In this document: in pieces, positions 8,761 to 20,599 of the stretch
Layout: every line of letters starts with the position of its first letter
Numbering within the stretch: position 1 is the stretch's first letter
NCBI GenBank assembly: GCA_021234155.1
Contig: JAJEKV010000010.1
Coordinates: 11,984,359 to 12,048,358, forward strand
Direction of reading: 5' to 3'
From: Isoetes taiwanensis
Taxonomy: Eukaryota; Streptophyta; Lycopodiopsida; Isoetales; Isoetaceae
Length of the DNA: 64,000 nucleotides
Translations under genes and position numbers: made by a program
Notes under the pieces: generated by a model
Seen by the model: only the letters and a program-made list of their open reading frames with translations
Databases searched by the model: none
Told to the model about the DNA's origin: nothing

Positions 8761-11700
8761 CAAACTTAGGTTTTATACACTTAGACCATGCAACCTTAAC
8801 CACAAACCTGCTTTATTTCCACCCTAATGAAAACTTCTGCTAACACCCACAATCTTTTGAAACTTTTACTGCGATAAAAAATGGTCTATCTGTTAATTTA
8901 CAACTATCTCTATAAAGACCTATCTTATATATAGGTAGACATGCAACATAAAATGCAAGGTTGATTTCTCTGGTTTCTGATTGATGATGTTGTTAGGCTT
9001 TGTGTAACATTTCATGTGAAATAGTTTCATCAACATGGAAAACAAGTTAGTTACTCTGGCTTTGGATGATCAAATATTGGATTGTCGGAGTTCTTGCTCA
9101 TGTGATCGTTAAAAACATGTATTATCGTGGAATACATAATTCTGAACAATGTGGCAATATCTCCTCCAGATTCTTTGAGTAACATTTTCGGTATGTGAAC
9201 ACATTTCTTGGAACTCACATGAGGTTTGCAAAATACAGGATTGGAATACAAAAGTGTTCTAGATGAGTAAGCATTACTCACAAATTACAAAAAAAAGGGG
9301 AGACCATAAAATTTCAGCCCTAAACAGCGAGTTTCTTCATGCGAAAAAATCAATCCATCTTTAGTTGATTTCTTGCCCGTCGGTTGGTTTCCTGTTATCC
9401 ATCGCCAGGAAACTCGTCAGAATCTGCCATGAAACTTGCCGGAATCTGCCATATAAGAAAAAAAATTCATGGTACCTTTTTTTCCCTTAGGGAATTTTCG
9501 CCGGCAAAAATTTCATGACAAAATTTTCTGCCGGTGAAAATTATCTATTCTAAAATGTTAATGTGAAAATGAATAATTGGAAGGGGCTGGAAAAGGAACA
9601 ATAAAAAATATTATGAAATACAGGCACATGCTCTGGCCACCAATATTGAAGAGCTTGACTCTGCGTATTCTATTCAACAATAGGCCAACACAAATAATAA
9701 ACACAATTGCTTATAGAGTATCGCTTGTTAAGCATGTTTCATTTTATTGTTTGTAAAATTATGTTAAAAACCTTGGAAAATCTCTCAAAGCACTAGATCT
9801 TGAGTAAAAACCAATAATGCCTATAATTTACATCTAATGCATAGAATAATACTCCACTGACTGTTCATATTTGGGGAGTCCTTGTAAAGTAGACCTCCGC
9901 AATTATATTTAGGGATCGTGACAAATCTCGAGAATTATCCCACATTCATATGTTGTTTACATCAAGGTAGTTGAGTACTTAGAAATCCGTACCTTAAAAA
10001 TCCGTATGCAAAGATTTTTTAAAGGTTTTTTAAAAAAATATAAAAATCCTTAGAATACAAATTTTATAGAAATTACAATATGGCCATTACAATATGAAAT
10101 TCTAAACCTGTAAGCCTACAATTCTAACCCTAAACCTAAATTCTAAACCTGTAATCCTAAATTTTCAACATTCTAACCCTAAACCTAAGTGTACACAATG
10201 TAAGCCTAAACATTCTAACCCTAAATTTAAACATTCTAACCCTAAACCTAAACATTCTAAACCCTGTAAACCTTAATTCTAAACATTCAAACCCTAAACC
10301 TAAATGTGCACAAAAAAATTAGGGGCAAATTTTTTTTTTTTATTTTTTTTTGGCTATCCCATTCCATAAAAATCTTTTAGAGTACCTACTTACATTACGT
10401 TAAATTTTCTAGAAGAAATATTCTGTTTATATGGGTTACAACCAAATTGTAGTGGGAAATGCTCTTCCTCTTTGACCATGAGATAATAGTGATATGAATA
10501 TTACTCACGTTGAAGATATAACCACTCAAAACTATATTTCTAAGATAGTTTTCTAATGTCTATTCAAAACATAGCTATGGATACATCTCATCTGCATCCT
10601 TTCTCAACAATACCCTCTAAATCCTTTCAACACCTACCACCATGCACAACAAATTACAAAATTTGCTTATGTCATGAAATTAATTTTATAAATTTACTTA
10701 AATCTTTAGTACAGTCTAATACATTCTATTGCAAACTTAAACAAGGATTCTCATCGAGGTTTCTAAGACTATATATCCTTTCACTTTCTGGCTTCTCCTA
10801 TGTCTTTTTCATCACAAATGGTTTATCTACTTTCAATTCCTCATGGGCAACCCTTTGTGTGATAACACCTTGATTATGTTTATATATCAAACATAAAAAG
10901 GGCTGCCAGCTATTTCGCCCAATTACCCGAGTCATATCGTGGTGGTGTTATGGGGTTTGGAAGTCGGTTCTGCGAGAACCAATTTTATGATGGCACATCT
11001 TAACTACCAATTGTCTTCTGATTCCATTCCAACAGTTAGCAATTACCACAACACTCCTCTCAAAACAAAAGACGCCACCGCTTTAACTCCAAAACACTAG
11101 TTTAATTGACAGGGGTGATCCCCTGGCCTTTAAAACTTGAATCAAAGGGAACTTGAGTTGGATAATAAGTTCTCGTTAGTCCATCCACATTCTTTGAATC
11201 AATTGCATGTGGTTATTTTTTGTTATAAGTAAAATTCTAGTGCCATATGCATCAACCCCCCTTTTAGATATATATGATCTTTAGATCTTTCAAACTACCT
11301 ATCTGAAAGCCTAATGTGCCAAGTGGTCAAAGTTTAGAAAGGGTAGTATGTCTGATATACATGTTCACAGAATTTTCTAGTCCACTCCATTTCCTTCTGC
11401 CTTAATTTCTATAATTATCTTATCATCAAGTTCTAAGTCCATGATCACGAAATTTGTTCATCCTCCTTTGATATAAAGAAGGCACATACTCTGAATTGTG
11501 CAAAATTTGTTCCTGCATTTTCACAAAGCCAGATACTCTATCAACATATGCATTAGAATTAGAACCACCAATATTTAAACAAGATGCAGCAAATCAAAAG
11601 GGCAAAAGAATAAACCATATTGATTTCATTTCCTGATATATTTATCATCAAACTTTTCCTTACATCTCATTATCATACTGAAAGTTAAGAATACAGAGAT

Positions 11701-12120
11701 TTTTTTTTTACTATTCGAAGAACATGACTTTACTTTTCCCTATATTCCAAAGAGTCAGAAAGATAATAGTATTCTTAGATAAATCATCATTCTGCATGCA
11801 AAAAAGAAGAGTCTTTATAATCAATCTCAAACTGAATTGAATTGAAGGCTACAATCTAACTCCAAAAATGTAAAAGCTTTGGGCAAAAGAAAATGTGTTC
11901 CATATCTTCTACTATCTTCTTTCTATTAGATATACTCAGGGGTATTAAGGACTCTCTTACCAAGATCAAGAACATTGGATGCTATGATTATGAATAATCC
12001 ACATAAAGAACTCACTTTAGGAGAGTCTAGTTATAAATAAAGAATCTAGAAGCAGTACCATCAACAAGAATTCAATAAATTAAGCCTTTAGAGGGAAGTC
12101 CTTTTGATGGAAAAATATAC
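8761..12120. other. AT-rich intergenic DNA, no supported gene
   Basis: Only short, low-complexity open frames occur here, with no recognisable domain. Visible structure includes a near-palindrome around 9488-9542 (ATTTTCGCCGGCAAAA against TTTTCTGCCGGTGAAAAT), a short doubled GAATCTGCCAT motif near 9420-9450, and the telomere-like block annotated separately. Confidence 0.6.
10095..10310. repeat. Interstitial telomere-like degenerate repeats (CCCTAAA and CCTAAA)
   Basis: About 215 bases are built from irregular units such as ATTCTAACCCTAAACCTAAAC. The plant telomere heptamer CCCTAAA is mixed with CCTAAA and TAAACATTCT spacers. The array is too degenerate to be a recent telomere. It could be an old repaired break, a minisatellite seeded from telomeric sequence, or a subtelomeric repeat. 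Confidence 0.7.
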
Positions 12121-12128
12121 CTTTTTTT

Positions 12129-12227
12129 TTTCCCTTTGGGTTGGGGAGGGATGGGGGTATATTTCATTATCAATAAAAAAAAAGGGTACAATAAGCTGAC
12201 AGAGGTTTAAAACCCAAAGGGATAAAA
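12129..12227. repeat. Short element with inverted repeat TCCCTTTGGGTT / AACCCAAAGGGA
   Basis: TCCCTTTGGGTT near 12130 is matched by its reverse complement AACCCAAAGGGA near 12211-12222. The arms enclose about 70 bases containing poly-A and poly-T runs. The size and terminal inverted arms could suit a very small MITE or a foldback. I could not identify a target duplication, so it may also be chance in homopolymer-rich DNA. Confidence 0.3.
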
Positions 12228-13305
12228 TGTCCCTTTGTGCAGGGTTATATGTACAACCTCAAAATTTTATTCAGCATGACTATCTTCTAACTCACTAATG
12301 ACTGCTGAAGATCGCTATTTCCTAGCTGGATTCTTGAGCGTGACAACAACCATCACCATGCTCCATTATAGTCTTAGAAATATGTAGCAATCGTGATAAT
12401 TGAAAAACAAAACAAGATGTCGTAGATGGAGTTACAATAGCATCCATTACTTCTGGATGTGAACTGTCACTTCCTGATTTTAGGGAGATGATTGTATCAC
12501 ATTCATATCACTTGAGACATTGTTAGACATACTAAATGGCACAAGATCAAGGGAGGGCTCTTGAGATGGAAGAGTAGATAATCACGTAGGAAATGGGTAC
12601 AATAATTGAGGAGATAATAGTGGATAATTTAATACTAGGAGCAATCATAGAAGAAGATGAAGGAATCATAAAACATTCAATCTTAGATGAGGATTCACAG
12701 AACGTTCTGTCAAGCAATGCGAGGGTCGTAGATGAGGCAGTCATGGAACGTTCAATCCTAGATCAGAAAGCAATGCGAGAATCATGAAGTGGCATTGTAG
12801 CAAATGGGGCAGGTCCACGAGATCTAGAATGTGAGGAAGCACTATTAAATATAAAAGACTTATCTAGAAATATGAAAGCAAGTTCCGAACCTTTTAGAAG
12901 AGGGAACTCAACTTCTTATACCACTTGCCACTTTTGACAATAATACACACTCAGGAATTGCTTCATCAATGGGAATAGAAACACAAATACGTGGACTATT
13001 GGTAATAGAGTGAGAAATGTGCTTACCAATGCCATAGGCAATGGCTAGAGAAAACTCAAAAAGCAAGCAAATTAACAAGCAAATCAGGATTGGAAAACAG
13101 CAAGGCATCTCAAGGGCTAAAAGCATACTAAGAGAAAAACCAGGTATAAAATATTGATAGAGGATGTAACCAATACCAAAGGATGCACACCTTGATAGAC
13201 CAATTTCTCTACTACCTCAGCATTATTATGTTCTAATATTCAAGTAGAAGCTCTTACCTATTTTTTTCAAAGATCCATAAGCAGGAAATCTGATGCAAGA
13301 ATTGT
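12228..13305. other. Intergenic, faint Ser-rich minus-strand frames, no identified gene
   Basis: Between 12547 and 13126 the minus strand has two moderate open frames. One is Ser/Ile-rich (MIPSSSSMIAPS) and the other hydrophobic. They do not join into a protein I recognise and have no conserved motif. They may be remains of an exon or chance openings. Confidence 0.3.
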
Positions 13306-13427
13306 CATCACATCATGAGTACATTAGATACATCACATTCCATATATTATATGGAAGCCAATCCACCATCACATCATAAGTACATTAGATACATCACATT
13401 CCATATATTATATGGAAGCCAATCCAC
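13306..13427. repeat. Tandem duplication of a 61-bp unit
   Basis: The unit beginning CATCACATCATGAGTACATT occupies 13306-13366 and is repeated at 13367-13427. One difference is visible (GAGT against AAGT). Near-identity implies a recent local duplication, such as replication slippage. Confidence 0.9.
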
Positions 13428-13439
13428 TACCTAACTGCG

Positions 13440-13600
13440 ATACCTTATGCTAGAAACTACTTGTATGCGATTATCTAGTACATATGATAGATTTAAGGTC
13501 TCTACCAACAGACCAATTGGTCATACTTGAACCTTGAACCCGTGACCTCAAATGTGGCGGTTTAAAGTTCTACCACTAGATGATGCGAGAAATGTGCTGA
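13440..13600 (-). mobile_element. tRNA-derived SINE-like repeat
   Basis: The minus strand carries CTAGTGGTAGAAC (13567-13580 region), which fits a Pol III A box. About 30 nt downstream is CGGGTTCAAGGTTC (13529-13542), which fits a B box. The order, spacing and tRNA-like first half are those of plant SINE heads. No tRNA cloverleaf can be drawn. The 3' end is unclear, so the left boundary is approximate. Confidence 0.45.
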
Positions 13601-14272
13601 GGAAGCCATCGAGATAGCCTATGGTAATCCAAAAAACTACCAATATTATAATAATTAATTCTGAGTGTATTCTTAAGTTCTATGCACATTTAAGACGAGA
13701 CTCATGGTTATCTCCACCAAAGAAACCCTAGCTTTGAGCAAATCCAATATCAAACTAGGTGTCTTTAGTGGTAGAGTATAGTATTTGAAGTGCAGCATTA
13801 ACACGAGCTGGCCTTGTTGATTAGCATTTGTCTTTCCTAATCCAATCAGAGAATGACATACATAAAACTCTTGCCACAAAATCAAAAGTATGTCAAGATC
13901 GAGGAACACCATATGCATGGGAGATACCTTCAGGAGCTGCATGACCAACATGCACGTTATGCTTCCCCTCTATGCCCGAGAAACTGACCCACAAAATTAT
14001 ATACCAACGTAGAGATATCAACAAATTTAGAAAGAGGTAGAAAGTGCTAGAAATCCACACTCATATTAACAAGAACAAGACCAAAAGACATAGCCGCAGA
14101 ACCGAGACGCTAGAATTTACCCTAAACAGAACTTCACATAATAGTATCTTTCCTTTTGTTGCAATTCTGTTGTGTAAGATGACGCGAGTCGGCACATCTT
14201 CCACAGCAGAATTGCAACAAAAGGGAAGTTCTTGTATACAAAACCTAATTAATTGCGGTATATCAAGTCTCA

Positions 14273-14505
14273 ATTTCGTGCAACCATTTTGGGTCCAGAT
14301 TGACTACTATGGCCATACTAACTATTTTGGGTATGTCCAGATTAACCACTTTGAATACCACCAAAAATTAGCCAGGCCAGATTAACTATTTTATCAATTT
14401 AGTGCAACTCTTTGGGCATGACCACCTTAGGTCTGGCCAGACTAACCATTTTGACCAGAGCCATACTAACCATTTTGGGTATGACAACTTTGGGTACCTA
14501 ACTAA
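14273..14505. repeat. Imperfect tandem repeats around (T)AACCATTTTGGGTATG
   Basis: Units such as CAACCATTTTGGGTCCAGATT, CTAACTATTTTGGGTATGTCC and CTAACCATTTTGGGTATGAC recur with variable spacing. Several are followed by CCAGATT(A/G)AC. This is a degenerate minisatellite just beyond the 3' end of the PPR gene, with no coding content. Confidence 0.55.
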
Positions 14506-14769
14506 TAATATTTTGACATCACATTCTATACAAACGGATACAAACAGAAGCTTAAGTTACGTGTTTGAATGAACGCTGCTTTTGCTGCTTTCCCACTGAT
14601 GTTGCTTAAGGGGACACGTGAACACACTAGAACACGACATACTGGGCTGTACTTTGTTCTTTCCCTTTACATTCTTGCTTAGGCCTTTGTTAGGATAAAA
14701 CCAGTCAAATATTGAGATGCATTTGGATGATTTGGATTTTGTGCATGCTGACTTGCAGCATTTTCATGT

Positions 14770-17700
14770 TCAATATACTTCTGTGCTCTTTTGCAGCTGA
14801 GCATACGTGTTGGAGAGCAAGGATAGGGCAGCCGTATTCTCTGGTTCAAGCTTTAAAACATGTTCTGTAGCAAGTTCTGCCAATCCCACATCCATGTGAT
14901 TTCTACAAGCACCAAGAAAAGACATCCACAATATGACATTAGGTTGGAATGGAATTCTATTAAGAAGTTCAATGCCTCTTTCAGGTGACCAGCATGACCT
15001 AAAAGATCAATCATACAAGTATAATGATCCTCATTTGGAGTGATGTTGTATTCATAACTCATCAAATGGAAATAGCGGTGACCTTCATCCACTAAATATG
15101 CATGGCTGCATGCAGAGAATGGAAATAAATGTGATAAGATCGGGTTCCACCCGTTCTTGTTACATTGCTCAAAAAAGTCAAAACTTCAATGGAGTTCCCA
15201 TGCTGCGCATGCCCTCCAATCATAGCATTCCAGGAAACTATACTTCGTATACGCATACCTCCAAAGATACTATAAGCTTCATGTATACTGCCACATTTAG
15301 CATACATATCCACAAGGGCACTTTCCAGAAAGACATCCAACTCACAGCCAGTTTCTAACATGTGATGGTGAATTTTTCTCCCATCTTCCAGATTTGATAA
15401 GAAACCACATACACTCAAAATGAAGACAAAGGTCACAGCATCCGGTTTCACCCCCTCGATCTGCATTTTCCTGTACAGATCCAGAGCTTTCTTTGCATCC
15501 CCATGTTGGAAATACCCCCCAATCAACGCATTCCATACAACCACATTTCTGTCATCCAAATGCTCAAATACTTTGCACGAATCTTCTAAACTACAACATT
15601 TAGCATACATATTAATAAGTGAACTTCCAACAAATAGATCAAACTCACAACCTCTCTTCAACATGTTACTATGAACTTGTTTTCCAGCTTCAAATGATGG
15701 CATGTTTGCACAAGCAGTTAAAGCATTGATGAAATCAGTCTTGCTTGGGTTTAGATCTTCCACTTGCATCTGCATGAAAAGCTTTAAAGCTGTCTTATTA
15801 TGCTGACTCTGTGCCAATTCTCCTAACATTAGTGTCCAGGTGTATGCATTCACTGTGGGTACAGTTCTAAACAATAAATGGGCTTCCATAATCCACTTCA
15901 CCTGCACATACATTTCAATCAGCATGGAAGCAACACTCACATCTGAAATATATCCAGAGTTCAACACAGCTGCATGAATGCGCTTTCCATATTCGGGCCA
16001 TGCTATGCCGCTGCATGCTGTTAACATGCTCATATATGTGGTCTGATCTGGTTTTGTACTGGCTTGTTCCATTTTCCAGAACAGGTCAAAAACCCCTTGT
16101 GTTCCATATTGCATATATCCTCCTATCATTGTATTCCAGGAAACGACATCCCAAGTGGGCATAATACTGAACACTTGAAACGCATCATTTATGCTCCCAC
16201 ATTTCGCATACATGTCAACAAGGCTATTATAAATTAAGATCTCTTTAGAATAACTAGAGATCAAAATCTCAGAATGCACTTTTTTACCGAATTCTAGATT
16301 TTGCACAGAAGAACATCCATTTAGAATGCTGATAAAGGTGACTTTGTCTGGACACAGAGCCATTTCTTGCATATGACCAAAAAGTTTAATGGCTAATCTA
16401 CAATCGCCATGATGTGAGAACCCTGAAATCATCACATTCCACAATATAACATTCCTTATAAGCAAGCTATTGAACAATTTACAGGCATTCTCCATACTGT
16501 CACATCTAAAATACATGTCAATAAGAGCACTGCTCACAAAGACATCCGGTTCCCATTCAAACTTTAAGACAATTGTGTGCATGTATTTTGCTTGCCCCAT
16601 ATCTGCAAGATCGGCACATATATTGAAAATACTAACAAATGTTGTACTATCTGGCTTCACATTGATTTCATGCATTTCTTTGAACATATTGAGTGCTTTT
16701 TTGCTCAGGCCATACCAGCAATAACCCCTCAACATTGAATTCCATAATATGACATCTTGTGAAAGAGAGCTATCAAATACTTGATCAGCATCTCCTAAAC
16801 TCCTGCATTTTATATACATGTCAATAAGCGCGCTCCCAAGAAAACTGTCACATATTGGGCTGACTGCAAGGACCTCAGCGTGAAGCATTTTTCCATGCTC
16901 AAGAGAAGACATTGCAGAAAACGCACGCAGAAAATCCAAAAAAACAGCTCTACTTGGTTTCACAACTTCATGCTTCATTCTTTGAAAAAGATACAAAATT
17001 GACCTGTTATCATCATGTTGGATAAATGCCGATGCCATCGTGGCCCATGTCAAGTCATCCTTTGTGGTGGTCATGCCGAAGATTGCCTGAGCATTCTCAA
17101 GACTTCCACAATTTGCATACATGTCAATAAGTGCTGTAAGAACAAATGTATTAGAGTCAAGGCCAACTTTTAAAATAGAACCATGGGTCCGCTTTCCCCT
17201 CGCAAAGGCAGCTACACTGGTGCATGCATTCAAGGAATTGATGAATGTCACGTCATCTTGAACTAACTCTTCTTGTTCCATCTGAGCCAAAAGTCTGAGT
17301 GCTTCTTCTGCATGTCCATTTCGCATGCATCCTGCAATTATTGCATTCCATGAAATTGTGTCAGGAATAGACATCCTACTGAACATGTGGTAGGCCATTT
17401 CCATGCTACCACATTTTGTGTACATGTCGATAATTGTATTATTGACAGGATTACTACTGTTTTCCTTAGACATCACAATTGAATGAATGCGTTTTCCTTG
17501 TTCGAAAGATGGTATGCTTGCACATGATCTCAAAATGGCCATCATTGTTATTACATCGGGATCCACACCCTGCTGCTGCATTTGCATAAAGAGCATAACT
17601 GCCTCCTTCCCATCTCCATGTTCTGTGTATCCTTCTATAATTGTGGTCCACACAAATACATCTCGCGTACACAATCTGTCAAACACATCACGAGCAATTT

Positions 17701-18595
17701 CTAAATTCCTACACTTGACATACATGTCAATGGCGCATGGGCAAGCTGGATATCCAGCTTGGGCGCGTTGTTCAGAATGTAAGCATGCAGACATTTCCCT
17801 TCTTCAATGACACATTTGCTGGCACAAGCTTTCAGAATAACTAGAAGAGTAACTTTGCTAGCCTTCATACCTGTGGCTTTCATTTTCCAAAACAGCTTCA
17901 GTGCAATTGCACTGTCCATATGCACTGCACTTGAAATAATTATATTTCAGCAGACCACATTTCCCTGAGGTGTATTCTCAAATATCTGAAAGGCATCTGC
18001 CATGCTCCCACACTTACCATACATGTCCATGTGTGCTACAAACGGATGTGTCTAATGTGCATCCAGCTTTTAGAATAATTGCATGCACTATCTTACCATG
18101 TTGCAGAGATGGTGTACTGGCACATGCACCTAAGAGAATTATAAAAGTCATTCGATTTGCTTCTAGGTCTTGATGCAGCATTTCTGCATAAAGCTTTAGA
18201 ACCTTGAAAATATTTCCATCACGACCATATCCTGCAATTATTATATTTCGTGTAAACAAATTTTGCCTTGGCATGCGGTCAAAGATGTTTTGAGCATCCA
18301 CACTACTTTCGCATTTGATATACATATTCATTAATGTATTTGTGATGAAAATATCTATCATGTCTCCTCCTTTGATAATGTGGGCGTGGATATGCTTTCC
18401 TTGTCTATAACTCTTCAGATTGGTGCACTCTTGTAAGAGAGGTATACAAAGATGCGTACATACCTTGGTACCACATTGATGTTCAAAGTTTCCCGTTGCT
18501 TTCAAATCGATGGCCTTATCTTTCTCTTCATCCAGCGTACAATTCTCCAGTGCATCATGAACACAAGAAATTCTGCAAAAGGAATCCCTCCCCAT
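14770..18595 (-). pseudogene. Large PLS-class PPR gene with E1 motif, multiply disrupted
   Basis: PLS-type PPR proteins bind organellar RNA and usually act in C-to-U editing in plastids or mitochondria. Frames starting at an ATG at 18595 (MGRDSFCRIS) encode PPR repeats to 14770. I count eleven DMY-type S/L landmarks (such as LMNMYIKCESS, IIDMYTKCGS, LVDMYAKCGS), so about 11 PLS triplets. An E1-like motif follows (HYTCMIDLLGHAGHLKEAL, then LWMSFLGACRNH and LKLEPENTAALSLLSNTYA). It stops after QLQKSTEVY with no E2 or DYW domain. The central 900-codon frame (17794-15092) is intact. Lesions: a frameshift near 18025, a TGA where Trp is expected near 17948, a frameshift near 17725, a T-run frameshift near 15173 and another near 14945. 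Either it is a young pseudogene or these are assembly errors. No convincing organelle transit peptide is visible at the N-terminus. Confidence 0.85.
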
Positions 18596-20594
18596 AAGCC
18601 AATATTTTTCTGAACTTCCAACTCATCATATCCAGATGTACCTAACCTGGAAAAAGACGATCTTCAATCTGACAATTTAAATCACTAACTAATCTTGCCT
18701 CTGGTATATTTTTGAATCTCGGATACGTTATACTTAAGAAATTTAGCATTCTCTGTACACCAAATATTCAGGAGCAAGATTAAGCTAAAATTGTCAAGCG
18801 TATGAAGCAGAAACTTAAGACAGACCTGGTTGGCCGCAGTTTTTGGTGTATGCAGCCACAACAGAGAGCATAATGAGGGCTCCCCGGGCCCGTTGTCCAT
18901 CAACCGCATCTGGCCTGATGAAGAACGTAAACAGTATCAACATACAAATCTAATGGATGAAGCCAGAAATTTACACACACAAAAATTTACAGACACGTGC
19001 ATGTGACTACATGTATAAATAGCGAATAGAACAATCGTTATTTCCCAGTCTACAAACAGATCTTTTTTGAAACCCACCATTTCTTATCCTATTTTTGTTT
19101 TTATTTCACGCCCAAAGCCCACATAAGCCATAAACCATACAAGAAATTTTTCGCGGCAGGAATTTCTCTTTCTCGGCTCCTTGTATTTTGAGTTTGTAGC
19201 ATTGCATTATGGTGCCAAGGTTAGTATCCTTCTGATCTATCTCGATTTTGGAGTGATATATCTGTCTAGAGTGGAGGAAACATGGAATCGTGTCATCCAT
19301 CGTGTCTATTCACGATAGAACGAACTACCTTGTCATTGGACCCACTTTCATCATAACATGTTTATAACATGTTTTTAAAATGGAACTTAAAAGGTTGCAA
19401 GTTTAAGTAAGTCTTAATAATGTTTAACAAAGCTGTGGAAAGGTCTTTAATATATTTGTTAATATAATGCACCTTGTGTTGTCAAATTGCAGTTTTCATA
19501 ACAAATTTAGAGAATCTTTAATTTTGAACGGGATGAACTGAACTGTTTAGGGTCTGCAAATCCGACAAATCCAACTTGGGTTCTAAATGAGGATATAGAA
19601 GCATACTGTGGCTAAAGTAGGTTTCTTGTAGGCTCCCCTCTTGCCATGTGAATCTTGTTAGACGATGTATATGTACACAAGAAACAACATCACTTTTTTG
19701 CCAAGATGGTACCATATTCTCTTTGTTCGTACGTGGTGATGTGTTAAAAATTTACCGTCAAATTTTCACCCATGACATATTAGTCTATGTGGCATTGATT
19801 ACATGTATAAAGGGCTAATCTCAAAAATTGAAACAGAATAGATGTGTGCCAATCACAAGCATATTCTGACTCTTGCCCAACAGAGAGAGGAGATGGAGAT
19901 AGAGAGGAATTTCAGGCATAGGATCATCGACGTGAGTGAATAGGATTGGGAAGAGAAATTTGGGAAATTTGTCAAGTGCATTTGGAGTGAGAGAAAGGGG
20001 AAATGACTTAGCAATTTTGTTACCTGTGTAGTAACGCTGTTTCAGATCTTCAACTATCTGAGAAGGGCAGATTCTATCAGCAATAATAACAAACCTCAAG
20101 TCAAATGCTCGCATAGATCAAACAATTGGCCCGTCTCTTGCCTTGTCCAATTCTGATATAAATTTGAAATAATCCTTAAGCATCTTAGCACAACTAAACG
20201 ATAATTAGTGTTAATCTCAAACTTTCTTTAACGTAATTCTTTAAATGCAATTAGACAGTCATGAAATAATATTTTATTAAGCAATAATATGTTGATTCTT
20301 CTACACATTGTATGCATCTACAGATGAGGCAACATTTTTGTCTTAGTAGCTAGCCTAATCACCATAACTTAATCAAAGAAAACAAATGTCCTTTGAGTAT
20401 CTGATATTGGATGGCCAGATTATGGGCCATGGAGTACCCACTAGCATCCCACCATTTTAAACCTTATATCCATGGAACTTCCATGAACGGGATACAATCT
20501 TTCTTTGGCTGAAAACAACCTTTACTTGATCTTACTTAAAAATTAAGCATTAATTTTATTCTATGGCAGACGGTTGAAGCAAGATAGTGAGACT
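18596..20594. other. Intergenic region between the PPR gene and element 2
   Basis: No gene is recognised. Short minus-strand frames (for example 18685-18909 and 19821-20114) lack motifs. The first few hundred bases would contain the PPR gene's 5' region, but I see no clear TATA box or leader intron. Confidence 0.5.
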
Positions 20595-20599
20595 ACATC
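20595..20599. repeat. Left target-site duplication of element 2 (ACATC)
   Basis: ACATC lies immediately before the TGTGACGG terminus. The identical 5 bases follow the terminal CCACA of the right LTR at 41122-41126. A 5-bp duplication is typical of LTR-element integration. Confidence 0.85.

Noticed and set aside
10556-10873. 105-codon plus-strand frame with hydrophobic C-terminus
   Set aside because: AT-rich, composition-driven opening without conserved motif, promoter or homologue in the window.
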